From assembly GCA_937871735.1 (NCBI GenBank), contig CALMOI010000063.1:1-5690 (forward strand): a stretch of DNA of 5,690 bases, given 5' to 3'. The position numbers and the translations under genes were made by a program. Position 1 is the stretch's first letter; each line of letters starts with the position of its first letter. The notes under the pieces are model-generated. The model was given only the letters and a program-made list of their open reading frames with translations. It did not search any database and was not told the origin of the DNA. The DNA is from an uncultured Comamonadaceae bacterium (lineage in GTDB: Bacteria; Pseudomonadota; Gammaproteobacteria; Burkholderiales; Burkholderiaceae_C). Shown here piece after piece: positions 1-5,690 of the stretch.

Positions 1-2720
1 TCAACGACATGCTCACGCGCTACCTGCGCATGAACGGCTACAACGTCTTGATGCCTATGGGTTGGGATGCCTTTGGCCTGCCCGCTGAAAACGCCGCGCT
101 CAAAAACGGCGTGCCGCCCGAAAAGTGGACGCGCGAAAACATCGCCTACATGAAAAAGCAGATGCAGGCGATGGGTTTGGCCGTGGACTGGAGCCGTGAA
201 ATCGCCACCTGTGACCCCGAGTACTACAAGTGGAACCAGTGGTTGTTTTTGAAGATGCTCGAAGCCGGTATCGCCGAGCGTCGCACCCAGGTCGTCAACT
301 GGGATCCGGTCGATCAGACTGTGCTGGCCAACGAGCAGGTGATTGACGGCAAGGGCTGGCGCTCAGGTGCGCCCGTGGAAAAGCGCGAGATTCCGGGCTA
401 CTACCTGAACATCGTCAAGTACGCCGACGAATTGCTGTCCGCCGTGGCCGACCCCGAGGACAAAAACTACCTGTCCGGCTGGCCCGAGCGTGTACGCTTG
501 ATGCAAGAAAACTGGATCGGCAAGTCCGAAGGCGTGCGCTTTGCCTTCCCGCACCAAATTCAGGACGCCAACGGCGTGCCGATTCAAGACGGCAAGCTCT
601 ACGTCTTCACCACCCGTGCCGACACCATCATGGGCGTGACGTTCTGCGCCGTGGCCCCCGAACACCCGCTGGCCGTGCATGCGGCGGCGACCAATCCGGC
701 CTTGGCTGCGTTCATTGCCGAATGTGCCCAGGGCGGCACCACCGAAGCCGAGCTGGCCACCCAAGAAAAGAAGGGCCAGCCCACAGGTTTGTTCGTGACG
801 CACCCGCTGACGGGCGCGCAGGTCGAGGTCTGGGTCGGCAACTACGTGCTGATGTCGTATGGCGACGGCGCAGTGATGGGTGTGCCTGCCCACGACGAAC
901 GCGACTTTGCTTTTGCGCTGAAGTACGGGATCGTGATCAAGCAGGTGGTGGGTTTTGCCGCTGCGGACGCAACGGGTACGGCAGCGGGCGGCACGGGGGA
1001 TACCCTTACGCCTTCCACTGCCGCACCCGCCGCATCCTCCGCTACGCCGCTGACTCCCGTACCCAGCACAGCTAAAGCGCCGGGCGATGCTCAAGAAGCA
1101 CTGGCTGCGGCGGATTCCGGCGTAAGGGTATGCCCCGTGCCGGAAGCTGCCGTAGCCAGTGCTTCCGGCGCGGTGACTGCGCTGGTGTTCGATGCCACCA
1201 CTTGGCACGACTGGTATGCTGACAAGACCGGCGCGCTGGTTTGCGTCAACTCCGGCGAGCTGGACGGCCTGAGCTACAAAGCCGCCGTCACCAAAGTGGC
1301 CGAACTGCTGGCCGCCCAAGACTTGGGTGCAAAAAAGACCACATGGCGTCTGCGCGACTGGGGCATCAGCCGCCAGCGTTACTGGGGCACCCCCATCCCC
1401 ATCATCCACTGCGACAACTGCGGCTCGGTGCCAGTGCCCGAGCAAGACCTGCCGGTGGTGCTGCCCATCGACTGCGTGCCCGACGGCTCGGGCAACCCGC
1501 TGAACAAGCGCGAGGACTTCCTCCACGTCGCCTGCCCCTGCTGCGGCGCACCCGCCCGGCGCGAAACCGACACGATGGACACCTTTGTCGATTCGTCCTG
1601 GTACTTCATGCGCTACTGCGACGCCCGCAACGACCAGAAGATGGTGGCTGAAGGCACCGACTACTGGATGCCGATGGATCAGTACATCGGCGGCATCGAA
1701 CACGCCATCCTGCACTTGCTCTACGCCCGTTTCTGGACGAAGGTCATGCGCGATCTGGGGCTGGTCAAGGTCGATGAGCCCTTCACCAAGCTGCTGACCC
1801 AAGGCATGGTGCTGAACCACATCTATTCGCGCCGCACCGATAAGGGCGGCAAAGAATACTTCTGGCCGTCTGACGTGGAGCATGTGCTGAACGACGCCGG
1901 CAAGGTGGTGGGCGCGCGCCTCATCAACCCGGTCGGCGATCTGCCCGTGGGCACCGCCATCGACTACGAAGGCGTGGGCACCATGTCCAAGTCCAAGAAC
2001 AACGGCATTGACCCGCAAGAGCTGATCGAAAAATACGGTGCCGACACCGCCCGCCTGTACACCATGTTCACCGCCCCGCCCGAAGCCACGCTGGAGTGGA
2101 ACGACGCCGCCGTCGAAGGCAGCTACCGCTTTTTGCGCCGGGTCTGGAACTTCGGCGTCAAGCTCGCCGCAGCGGGCATCGGTGGCGCGCAAGCCCAGGC
2201 CAGTGCCGACTTTGGCAAGGCCGCCAAGGCGCTGCGCTTGGAGCTGCACACCGTGCTCAAGCAGGTGGACTACGACTACCAGCGCATGCAATACAACACC
2301 GTGGTCTCCGGCGCGATGAAGATGATTAACGCCCTGGAAGACTTCAAGAGCGACGGCAGCGCCGCCGACCAAGCCGCGCTGGCCGAAGGTTTTGGCCTGC
2401 TGCTGCGCTGCCTGTACCCGGCCACCCCGCACATCGCCCACGCCCTGTGGAGCGACTTGGGCTACGCCGCCATCTACGGCGAGTTGCTTGACGCCCCCTG
2501 GCCGCAAGTGGATGCTGCCGCGCTGGTGAAAGATGAAATCGAGCTGGTACTGCAAATCAACGGCAAGCTGCGCGGCGCGGTGGTTGTGCCCGCCACGGCC
2601 AGCAAGGCTGACATCGAAGCCGCCGCACTGGCCTCGGAAGTGTTCATCAAACAAGCCAACGGCGCGGCACCCAAAAAGGTCATTGTCGTGCCGGGCCGCT
2701 TGGTCAATGTGGTGGTTTGA
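1..2720 (+). CDS. leuS: Leucyl-tRNA synthetase, 5' end outside the window
   Basis: This class Ia synthetase activates leucine with ATP and charges tRNA-Leu in the cytoplasm. The frame is open from the first bases. By comparison with E. coli LeuS about 60 N-terminal residues, including the HIGH-type motif, lie upstream of the window, so the ATG at 9 is internal; residues below count from it. Visible in order: Rossmann core with GWDAFGLPAENAALKNG; CP1 editing domain with the Thr-rich TTRADTIMG (201-209) and HDERD (295-299, whose Asp299 matches the editing Asp345 of E. coli); the core resuming at LRDWGISRQRYWG (448-460); a zinc-ribbon-like pair, C468-x2-C471 and C509-x2-C512; TMSKS (658-662), a KMSKS variant keeping the second Lys; a helical anticodon-binding region; and a C-terminal domain ending VPGRLVNVVV. 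Oddity: roughly residues 315-393 form an Ala/Thr/Pro/Gly-rich insertion built from palindromic DNA. About 147 residues separate HDERD from RLRDWG, against about 70 in E. coli as I recall it. The frame and all visible motifs are intact, so the gene is probably functional. Confidence 0.97.
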   Translation, partial: NDMLTRYLRMNGYNVLMPMGWDAFGLPAENAALKNGVPPEKWTRENIAYMKKQMQAMGLAVDWSREIATCDPEYYKWNQWLFLKMLEAGIAERRTQVVNWDPVDQTVLANEQVIDGKGWRSGAPVEKREIPGYYLNIVKYADELLSAVADPEDKNYLSGWPERVRLMQENWIGKSEGVRFAFPHQIQDANGVPIQDGKLYVFTTRADTIMGVTFCAVAPEHPLAVHAAATNPALAAFIAECAQGGTTEAELATQEKKGQPTGLFVTHPLTGAQVEVWVGNYVLMSYGDGAVMGVPAHDERDFAFALKYGIVIKQVVGFAAADATGTAAGGTGDTLTPSTAAPAASSATPLTPVPSTAKAPGDAQEALAAADSGVRVCPVPEAAVASASGAVTALVFDATTWHDWYADKTGALVCVNSGELDGLSYKAAVTKVAELLAAQDLGAKKTTWRLRDWGISRQRYWGTPIPIIHCDNCGSVPVPEQDLPVVLPIDCVPDGSGNPLNKREDFLHVACPCCGAPARRETDTMDTFVDSSWYFMRYCDARNDQKMVAEGTDYWMPMDQYIGGIEHAILHLLYARFWTKVMRDLGLVKVDEPFTKLLTQGMVLNHIYSRRTDKGGKEYFWPSDVEHVLNDAGKVVGARLINPVGDLPVGTAIDYEGVGTMSKSKNNGIDPQELIEKYGADTARLYTMFTAPPEATLEWNDAAVEGSYRFLRRVWNFGVKLAAAGIGGAQAQASADFGKAAKALRLELHTVLKQVDYDYQRMQYNTVVSGAMKMINALEDFKSDGSAADQAALAEGFGLLLRCLYPATPHIAHALWSDLGYAAIYGELLDAPWPQVDAAALVKDEIELVLQINGKLRGAVVVPATASKADIEAAALASEVFIKQANGAAPKKVIVVPGRLVNVVV
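966..1036 (-). repeat. Left palindromic unit (71 nt, diverged, inverted copy)
   Basis: This segment matches the reverse complement of 1095-1165 at 52 of 71 positions, with 32 of 36 in the core 977-1012. Folded on itself, 966-992 against 1010-1036 gives 20 Watson-Crick pairs, one G.T and 6 mismatches over 27 positions. The terminal loop again contains GGG-N4-CCC (996-1005). Several differences from the right copy change both sides of a pair and keep it paired: 973/1029, 976/1026, 986/1016, 987/1015 and, as G.T, 988/1014. In leuS it encodes residues 320-343, including the stretch GGTGDTLTPSTAAPAA. The minus strand is assigned only to show that it is inverted relative to the right copy. Confidence 0.8.
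977..1154. repeat. Large inverted repeat formed by the two unit copies
   Basis: Bases 977-1012 and 1119-1154 are inverted repeats matching at 32 of 36 positions, separated by 106 bp. The inner 24 bp (989-1012 with 1119-1142) match at 23 of 24, and the single mismatch (999/1132) falls in the apical loop of each unit. The DNA or mRNA can therefore form either two separate hairpins or one larger stem joining the two copies. This follows directly from the units being placed head-to-head in opposite orientation. Confidence 0.85.
1095..1165 (+). repeat. Right palindromic unit (71 nt, near-perfect hairpin)
   Basis: Bases 1095-1121 pair with 1139-1165 as 24 Watson-Crick pairs, two G.T pairs and one A.G mismatch. 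The outer 12 bp (1095-1106 with 1154-1165) are perfect. The 17-nt loop holds GGG-TATG-CCC, which can form a small apical stem. The unit is read in leuS as residues 363-386, including DSGVRVCPVPEAAVASAS. Such a long hairpin within a coding region is far beyond chance for ordinary coding sequence. The shape, a long imperfect stem with an internal loop and an apical GC stem, resembles REP-type or Rickettsia palindromic elements. No transposase or open frame belongs to it in this window, so it would be non-autonomous. Confidence 0.9.
2711..2715 (+). promoter_or_regulatory. Probable ribosome binding site for lptE (GTG start)
   Basis: GGTGG lies inside the last codons of leuS, six bases before the GTG at 2722, and differs from GGAGG at one base. 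It favours the GTG over the in-frame ATG at 2707, which has no good purine-rich stretch at suitable spacing. The placement, overlapping the leuS stop, suggests that lptE is translated by coupling to leuS. This is inferred from sequence alone. Confidence 0.4.
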
Positions 2721-2721
2721 C

Positions 2722-3291
2722 GTGACCCACCGCGCTCAACCCTCGCGCGCTGCCGCGCCAGTCTCTGCCCGCCGCTTGCTGTTGGCGGCGCTGCCTGTGC
2801 TGGCGCTGTCGGCCTGTGGTTTCCAGCTGCGGCAGGTGCCGGAGTTGGCCTTTCACAGCGTTTACCTGAACGCACCGGCCAGCTCGGTGCTGGCGGTCGA
2901 TGCCAAAAGCATTTCCGAACTGGCGCAAGAGCTGCAACGCAGCTTGGCCAGCAGCGACGGCGTGCGGGTCGTGACCGATGCCAGTCAATTCCACCGCGTG
3001 GATGTGGTGCTGGACTTGATCTCTGAGGGGCGCGAGAAAGTTGTGGTCGGCTTGAACGTCTCGGGGCAAGTGCGTGAGTTTCAGTTGCGCTCGCGCCTGA
3101 AGTTTCGCCTGCGCACGCCCCAGGGCAAAGAGCTGATCGCCGACACCGAGCTGGTGCAGCAGCGCGACATCAGCTACACCGAAACCTTGGCGCTGGCCAA
3201 GGAAGTCGAAGAAGCCCAGCTCTACCGCAGCATGCAAACCGATTTGGTGCAGCAGGTGTTGCGGCGCTTGGCGGCGGTGCGTCAGCTTTAA
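2722..3291 (+). CDS. lptE: LPS-assembly lipoprotein LptE
   Basis: LptE is an outer-membrane lipoprotein that plugs the LptD barrel and helps place lipopolysaccharide on the cell surface. The 189-residue product begins with a positively charged stretch ending in RR (17-18), then a hydrophobic segment and the lipobox L29-S30-A31-C32, so signal peptidase II should cut before Cys32 to leave a mature protein of about 158 residues. Gly follows the Cys, with no Asp inner-membrane retention signal. The mature start GFQLRQVPELAF and the later QLRSRLKFRLRTPQGKEL and ELVQQRDISYTE, followed by a C-terminal helix rich in Glu, Gln and Arg, fit the LptE family (formerly RlpB). Position directly after leuS and before holA is the conserved place for lptE in gamma- and betaproteobacteria and is the strongest support, since LptE sequences diverge quickly. 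Start: I chose GTG at 2722 (VTHR...) for its better ribosome site; ATG at 2707, overlapping leuS by 14 bases, would add five residues (MWWFD). Confidence 0.9.
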   Translation: MTHRAQPSRAAAPVSARRLLLAALPVLALSACGFQLRQVPELAFHSVYLNAPASSVLAVDAKSISELAQELQRSLASSDGVRVVTDASQFHRVDVVLDLISEGREKVVVGLNVSGQVREFQLRSRLKFRLRTPQGKELIADTELVQQRDISYTETLALAKEVEEAQLYRSMQTDLVQQVLRRLAAVRQL

Positions 3292-3332
3292 GCGCGCCGC
3301 TTCATTTCTATTCACCTCACTTTGGTTTTCTC
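3292..3332 (+). other. Short lptE-holA spacer, no signals recognised
   Basis: This 41-base gap is pyrimidine-rich in its second half and contains no hairpin followed by a T-run and no convincing promoter. The bases just before the holA ATG (CTTTGGTTTTCTC) lack a good Shine-Dalgarno sequence, so holA initiation is probably weak. Low initiation would fit a replication protein needed in few copies, but that is inference. Confidence 0.5.
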
Positions 3333-4433
3333 ATGCAGCTCAACCCCGCCCAACTCAGCACCCACTTGGGCAAAGGGCTGCGTTCACTGTATGTGCTGCA
3401 CGGTGACGAGCCGCTGCTGGCGCAAGAGGCCGCTGATGCCATTCGCGCCACGGCCCGCGCTCAGGGTTACACCGAGCGCACCAGCTACACCGTGGCGGGC
3501 GCGCACTTTGACTGGAGCGAGGTGCTGGCCGCAGGCGGTTCACTGAGCCTGTTTGCCGACAAGCAGATTGTGGAAGTGCGCATCCCGTCCGGCAAGCCGG
3601 GCAAAGAGGGTAGCGTCGCTATTCAGCAACTGGCCGAAAGCGCCCAAGGCAACGACAGCACGCTGCTGCTGTTCATCTTGCCCCGGCTGGACAAAGCCAC
3701 CAAAACCGGCGCGTGGTTCATGGCGCTCGACAACAACGGCGTGAGCCTGCAAGTCGAACCCATCGAACGCGCCGCGCTGCCGCAGTGGATTGCCCAACGG
3801 CTGGCCACCCAAGGCCAGCGCGTCGCAGCGGGCGAAGCGGGGCAACGTGCGTTGCAGTTTTTTGCGGATCGGGTGGAAGGCAACTTGTTGGCGGCGCACC
3901 AAGAAATCCAAAAACTCGCGCTGCTCTACCCCGCCGGGGAATTGAGCCAAGAGCACATCGAAAGCGCGGTGCTGAACGTGGCGCGCTACGACGTGTTCAA
4001 GCTCTCAGATGCGGTGTTGGGCGGCCAGCTTGTGCGCGTGCAGCGTATGCTCGACGGCTTGCAAGCTGAGGGCGAGGCCGAAGTGCTGGTTCACTACACC
4101 TTGGCCGAAGACATCCGCGCCCTGAAGCGCGTGAAAGATGCCATCAACGCCGGTCGCCCGCTGCCGATGGCGCTGCGCGAGCAACGCATCTGGGGCAACA
4201 AAGAGCGCCAGTTTGAGCGCGTGCTGCCCCGCTTGACCGATGCCGCACTGGCCGCGCTGCTGCAAGCCGCGCACAAGGTGGACGGCATTGTGAAAGGTCT
4301 GAAACAACCCGATTGGCCTGCCAGCGGCTGGCAAGCGCTGCACCAGTTGGCGCTGATGCTGTGCCGCGAGTGCATGGCCCCAGCCGCCGCCACCCGACCC
4401 GGCCCCGCGCGTGCGCCCAGCCGTCTGTCATGA
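3333..4433 (+). CDS. holA: DNA polymerase III subunit delta
   Basis: The delta subunit is part of the clamp loader (with delta', gamma/tau, chi and psi) and opens the beta sliding clamp ring at the replication fork. The 366-residue protein, against 343 in E. coli, shows an N-terminal AAA+-like domain with YVLHGDEPLLAQEAAD (from residue 20) in place of a working Walker A, as expected because delta does not hydrolyse ATP. SLFADKQIVEVRIPSGKPG follows, the segment around the clamp-contacting helix and strand in this family. The middle domain has VEGNLLAAHQEIQKLALLYP (from 181) and ARYDVFKLSDAVLGG, both typical of delta. A helical C-terminal collar domain follows (LKRVKDAI, IWGNKERQFERVLPRL). The last 18 or so residues are a Pro/Ala/Arg-rich tail that I take as disordered. 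No earlier in-frame start exists after the preceding stop. The position between lptE and proA matches the Burkholderiales arrangement. Confidence 0.94.
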   Translation: MQLNPAQLSTHLGKGLRSLYVLHGDEPLLAQEAADAIRATARAQGYTERTSYTVAGAHFDWSEVLAAGGSLSLFADKQIVEVRIPSGKPGKEGSVAIQQLAESAQGNDSTLLLFILPRLDKATKTGAWFMALDNNGVSLQVEPIERAALPQWIAQRLATQGQRVAAGEAGQRALQFFADRVEGNLLAAHQEIQKLALLYPAGELSQEHIESAVLNVARYDVFKLSDAVLGGQLVRVQRMLDGLQAEGEAEVLVHYTLAEDIRALKRVKDAINAGRPLPMALREQRIWGNKERQFERVLPRLTDAALAALLQAAHKVDGIVKGLKQPDWPASGWQALHQLALMLCRECMAPAAATRPGPARAPSRLS

Positions 4434-4453
4434 ATCTGACTGAGAATAGCCCT

Positions 4454-5690
4454 ATGAACGCCCTGAACATCGCCGAATACATGCAGACCGTGGGTCTGCA
4501 AGCCAAGACCGCTTCTGCGCTGATGGCCAAAGCGCCCGCTGCCGTCAAGAACGCGGCCCTCAAAAAGCTGGCGGCGCTGCTGCGCGCCAACGTGGACGCG
4601 CTGCAAATCGACAACGCCCGCGACCTGGATCGCGCCATCGCCGCCGGGCTGTCCGCACCGATGGTCGATCGGCTCAAGCTCAGCCCCAAGGTGCTGGAAA
4701 CCTGCGCCGAAGGCTGCGAGCAACTGGCCGCCATGCCCGACGTGATCGGCGAAATCGTCGGCATGAAGCAGCAACCCAGCGGCATCCGCGTCGGTCAGAT
4801 GCGCGTGCCGATTGGCGTGTTCGGCATGATCTTTGAAAGCCGCCCCAACGTGACCATCGAAGCGGCCAGCCTGTCGATCAAGAGTGGCAACGCCTGCGTG
4901 CTGCGCGGCGGCTCGGAAGCCATCGAATCCAACAAGGCGCTGGCGAAATTGGTGCAGCAAGCGCTGGTCGAATCCGGCCTGCCCGCCGACGCCGTGCAAC
5001 TGATCCAGACCACCGACCGCGAGGCCGTGGGCCACCTGATCGCTATGCCGCAGTACGTGGACGTCATCATCCCGCGCGGCGGCAAGGGCTTGATTGAGCG
5101 CATCAGCCGCGACGCCAAGGTGCCGGTCATCAAGCACCTGGACGGCAATTGCCACACCTACGTCGATGACCCCTGCGATATCGAAATGGCCGTCAAAGTG
5201 GCCGACAACGCCAAAACGCAAAAGTACAGCCCCTGCAACGCCAGCGAGAGTTTGCTGGTCGCCGCTGGCGTGGCAGGTGACTTTTTGCCGCGCATCGGTG
5301 CCGTGTACGCGGCCAAAGGCGTGGAAATGCGCGCTTGCCCCGAGGCGCTGCGCATTTTGGCGACCGTGGTGCCGGGCGCGCTGCTCAAAGCCGCCACCGA
5401 GCAAGATTGGTTTGAGGAGTACCTCGCGCCCATCATCAGCATCAAAGTGGTGGCGGGCGTGGACGAGGCTATTGCCCACATCAACCACTACAGCAGCCAC
5501 CACACCGACGCCATCCTGACCCGCGACCACATGCACGCGCAGCAGTTTTTGCGCGAGGTGGACTCGTCCAGCGTCATGGTCAACGCCAGCACCCGCTTTG
5601 CCGATGGCTTTGAATACGGCCTGGGTGCCGAGATCGGCATCAGCACCGACAAATTCCACGCCCGTGGCCCGGTCGGCATCGAAGGGCTGA
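4454..5690 (+). CDS. proA: Gamma-glutamyl phosphate reductase, 3' end outside the window
   Basis: ProA reduces gamma-glutamyl phosphate with NADPH to glutamate semialdehyde, the second step of proline synthesis in the cytoplasm. It belongs to the aldehyde dehydrogenase superfamily. The 412 complete codons present cover nearly the whole family length of about 415-430; the frame is still open at the window edge after GPVGIEGL, so only a few C-terminal residues are missing. Seen: the cofactor-domain stretch PIGVFGMIFESRPNVTIEAA; VIIPRGGKGLI; the catalytic Cys261 in KYSPCNASESLLV; and a full match to the family signature at 333-354 (V-x5-A-I-x-H-I-x2-Y-S-S-x-H-T-D-x-I). Start: ATG at 4454 gives MNALNIAEYM, the usual beginning in relatives as I recall them, with a weak GAGAA seven bases upstream. 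An in-frame ATG at 4430 overlaps the holA stop (ATGA) and would add MNLTENSP. Same-strand placement 20 bases after holA suggests co-transcription. Confidence 0.95.
   Translation, partial: MNALNIAEYMQTVGLQAKTASALMAKAPAAVKNAALKKLAALLRANVDALQIDNARDLDRAIAAGLSAPMVDRLKLSPKVLETCAEGCEQLAAMPDVIGEIVGMKQQPSGIRVGQMRVPIGVFGMIFESRPNVTIEAASLSIKSGNACVLRGGSEAIESNKALAKLVQQALVESGLPADAVQLIQTTDREAVGHLIAMPQYVDVIIPRGGKGLIERISRDAKVPVIKHLDGNCHTYVDDPCDIEMAVKVADNAKTQKYSPCNASESLLVAAGVAGDFLPRIGAVYAAKGVEMRACPEALRILATVVPGALLKAATEQDWFEEYLAPIISIKVVAGVDEAIAHINHYSSHHTDAILTRDHMHAQQFLREVDSSSVMVNASTRFADGFEYGLGAEIGISTDKFHARGPVGIEGL

Larger units (their letters stand above)
951..1187 (+). other. In-frame insertion in the leuS editing-domain region
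   Basis: Between the KQVV end of the editing domain (residues 311-314) and FDATTWHDWYADK (from residue 394), ordinary LeuS proteins have only a short linker. Here there are about 75 extra residues made almost only of Ala, Thr, Gly, Pro, Ser and Val, with no predicted secondary structure core, so a disordered surface loop is likely. The DNA consists of a left palindromic unit (966-1036), a 58-nt Pro/Ala/Ser/Thr-coding spacer (1037-1094) and a right palindromic unit (1095-1165). The stretch contains no stop in the leuS frame, and the frame continues correctly on the far side. I see no clear target-site duplication at the edges, and the exact edges cannot be fixed without a homologous leuS that lacks the insertion. 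Confidence 0.85.

Noticed and set aside
9..11. ATG at position 9 as the true leuS start
   Set aside because: The residues before it (ND) continue the conserved LeuS sequence, and the HIGH-type motif region lies upstream, so the gene starts outside the window.
1037..1094. A third, decayed palindromic unit in the spacer
   Set aside because: Only short similarity (GCTACG followed by scattered matches near 1041) is visible; it is too weak to separate from chance in GC-rich DNA.
1095..1165. Intrinsic terminator or CRISPR-like repeat
   Set aside because: There is no T-run after the stem, it lies within an essential gene, and only two inverted copies exist with no regular spacers.
951..1187. leuS as a pseudogene disrupted by a mobile element
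   Set aside because: The reading frame is continuous to the normal C-terminus and the visible catalytic, editing and zinc-ribbon-like motifs are present.
1980..1994. TMSKS in place of KMSKS as a defective catalytic motif
   Set aside because: The second Lys and the rest of the motif are intact, and Thr at the first position is, as I recall, usual in LeuS of related betaproteobacteria.
363..2654. 763-codon open frame on the minus strand opposite leuS
   Set aside because: It lies wholly antisense to clearly recognisable leuS, its translation has no recognisable domain, and long antisense frames are common in GC-rich genes with strong third-position bias.
4094..5659. 521-codon open frame on the minus strand opposite holA and proA
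   Set aside because: It spans the antisense of two well-supported genes and gives a His/Val/Gly/Asp-rich peptide typical of antisense frames.

Overview
The window carries four protein genes, all on the + strand and tightly packed: the 3' part of leuS (leucyl-tRNA synthetase), lptE (LPS-assembly outer-membrane lipoprotein), holA (DNA polymerase III delta subunit) and the 5' part of proA (gamma-glutamyl phosphate reductase). The GC-rich sequence, the leuS-lptE-holA-proA order and the LeuS and ProA sequence style point to a betaproteobacterium of the order Burkholderiales, most likely Comamonadaceae. That placement rests on family resemblance recalled from memory, not on a search.

Layout: leuS enters from outside the window and ends at 2720. 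lptE starts at or just before 2722 and ends at 3291. A 41-bp gap precedes holA (3333-4433). A 20-bp gap precedes proA (4454 to the window edge). I see no terminator or clear promoter between the genes, so they look co-transcribed. The genes do unrelated housekeeping jobs: tRNA charging, LPS export, replication clamp loading and proline synthesis. No intergenic stretch exceeds 300 bases.

The one clearly unusual thing lies inside leuS. Between the editing-site motif HDERD and the second half of the catalytic core there is an in-frame insertion of about 75 codons (roughly 951-1187). It holds two inverted copies of a 71-nt palindromic unit. The right copy (1095-1165) folds into a hairpin with 24 Watson-Crick pairs out of 27. 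The left copy (966-1036) is only 52/71 identical to the reverse complement of the right one. It still keeps 20 Watson-Crick pairs plus one G.T, because many differences are paired and compensatory. Both copies sit in the same codon phase relative to the unit and have no stop codons, giving an Ala/Thr/Gly/Pro/Ser-rich peptide. This resembles the behaviour of Rickettsia palindromic elements, which insert in frame into protein genes, but in a betaproteobacterial leuS. I do not recognise the element as a named family.
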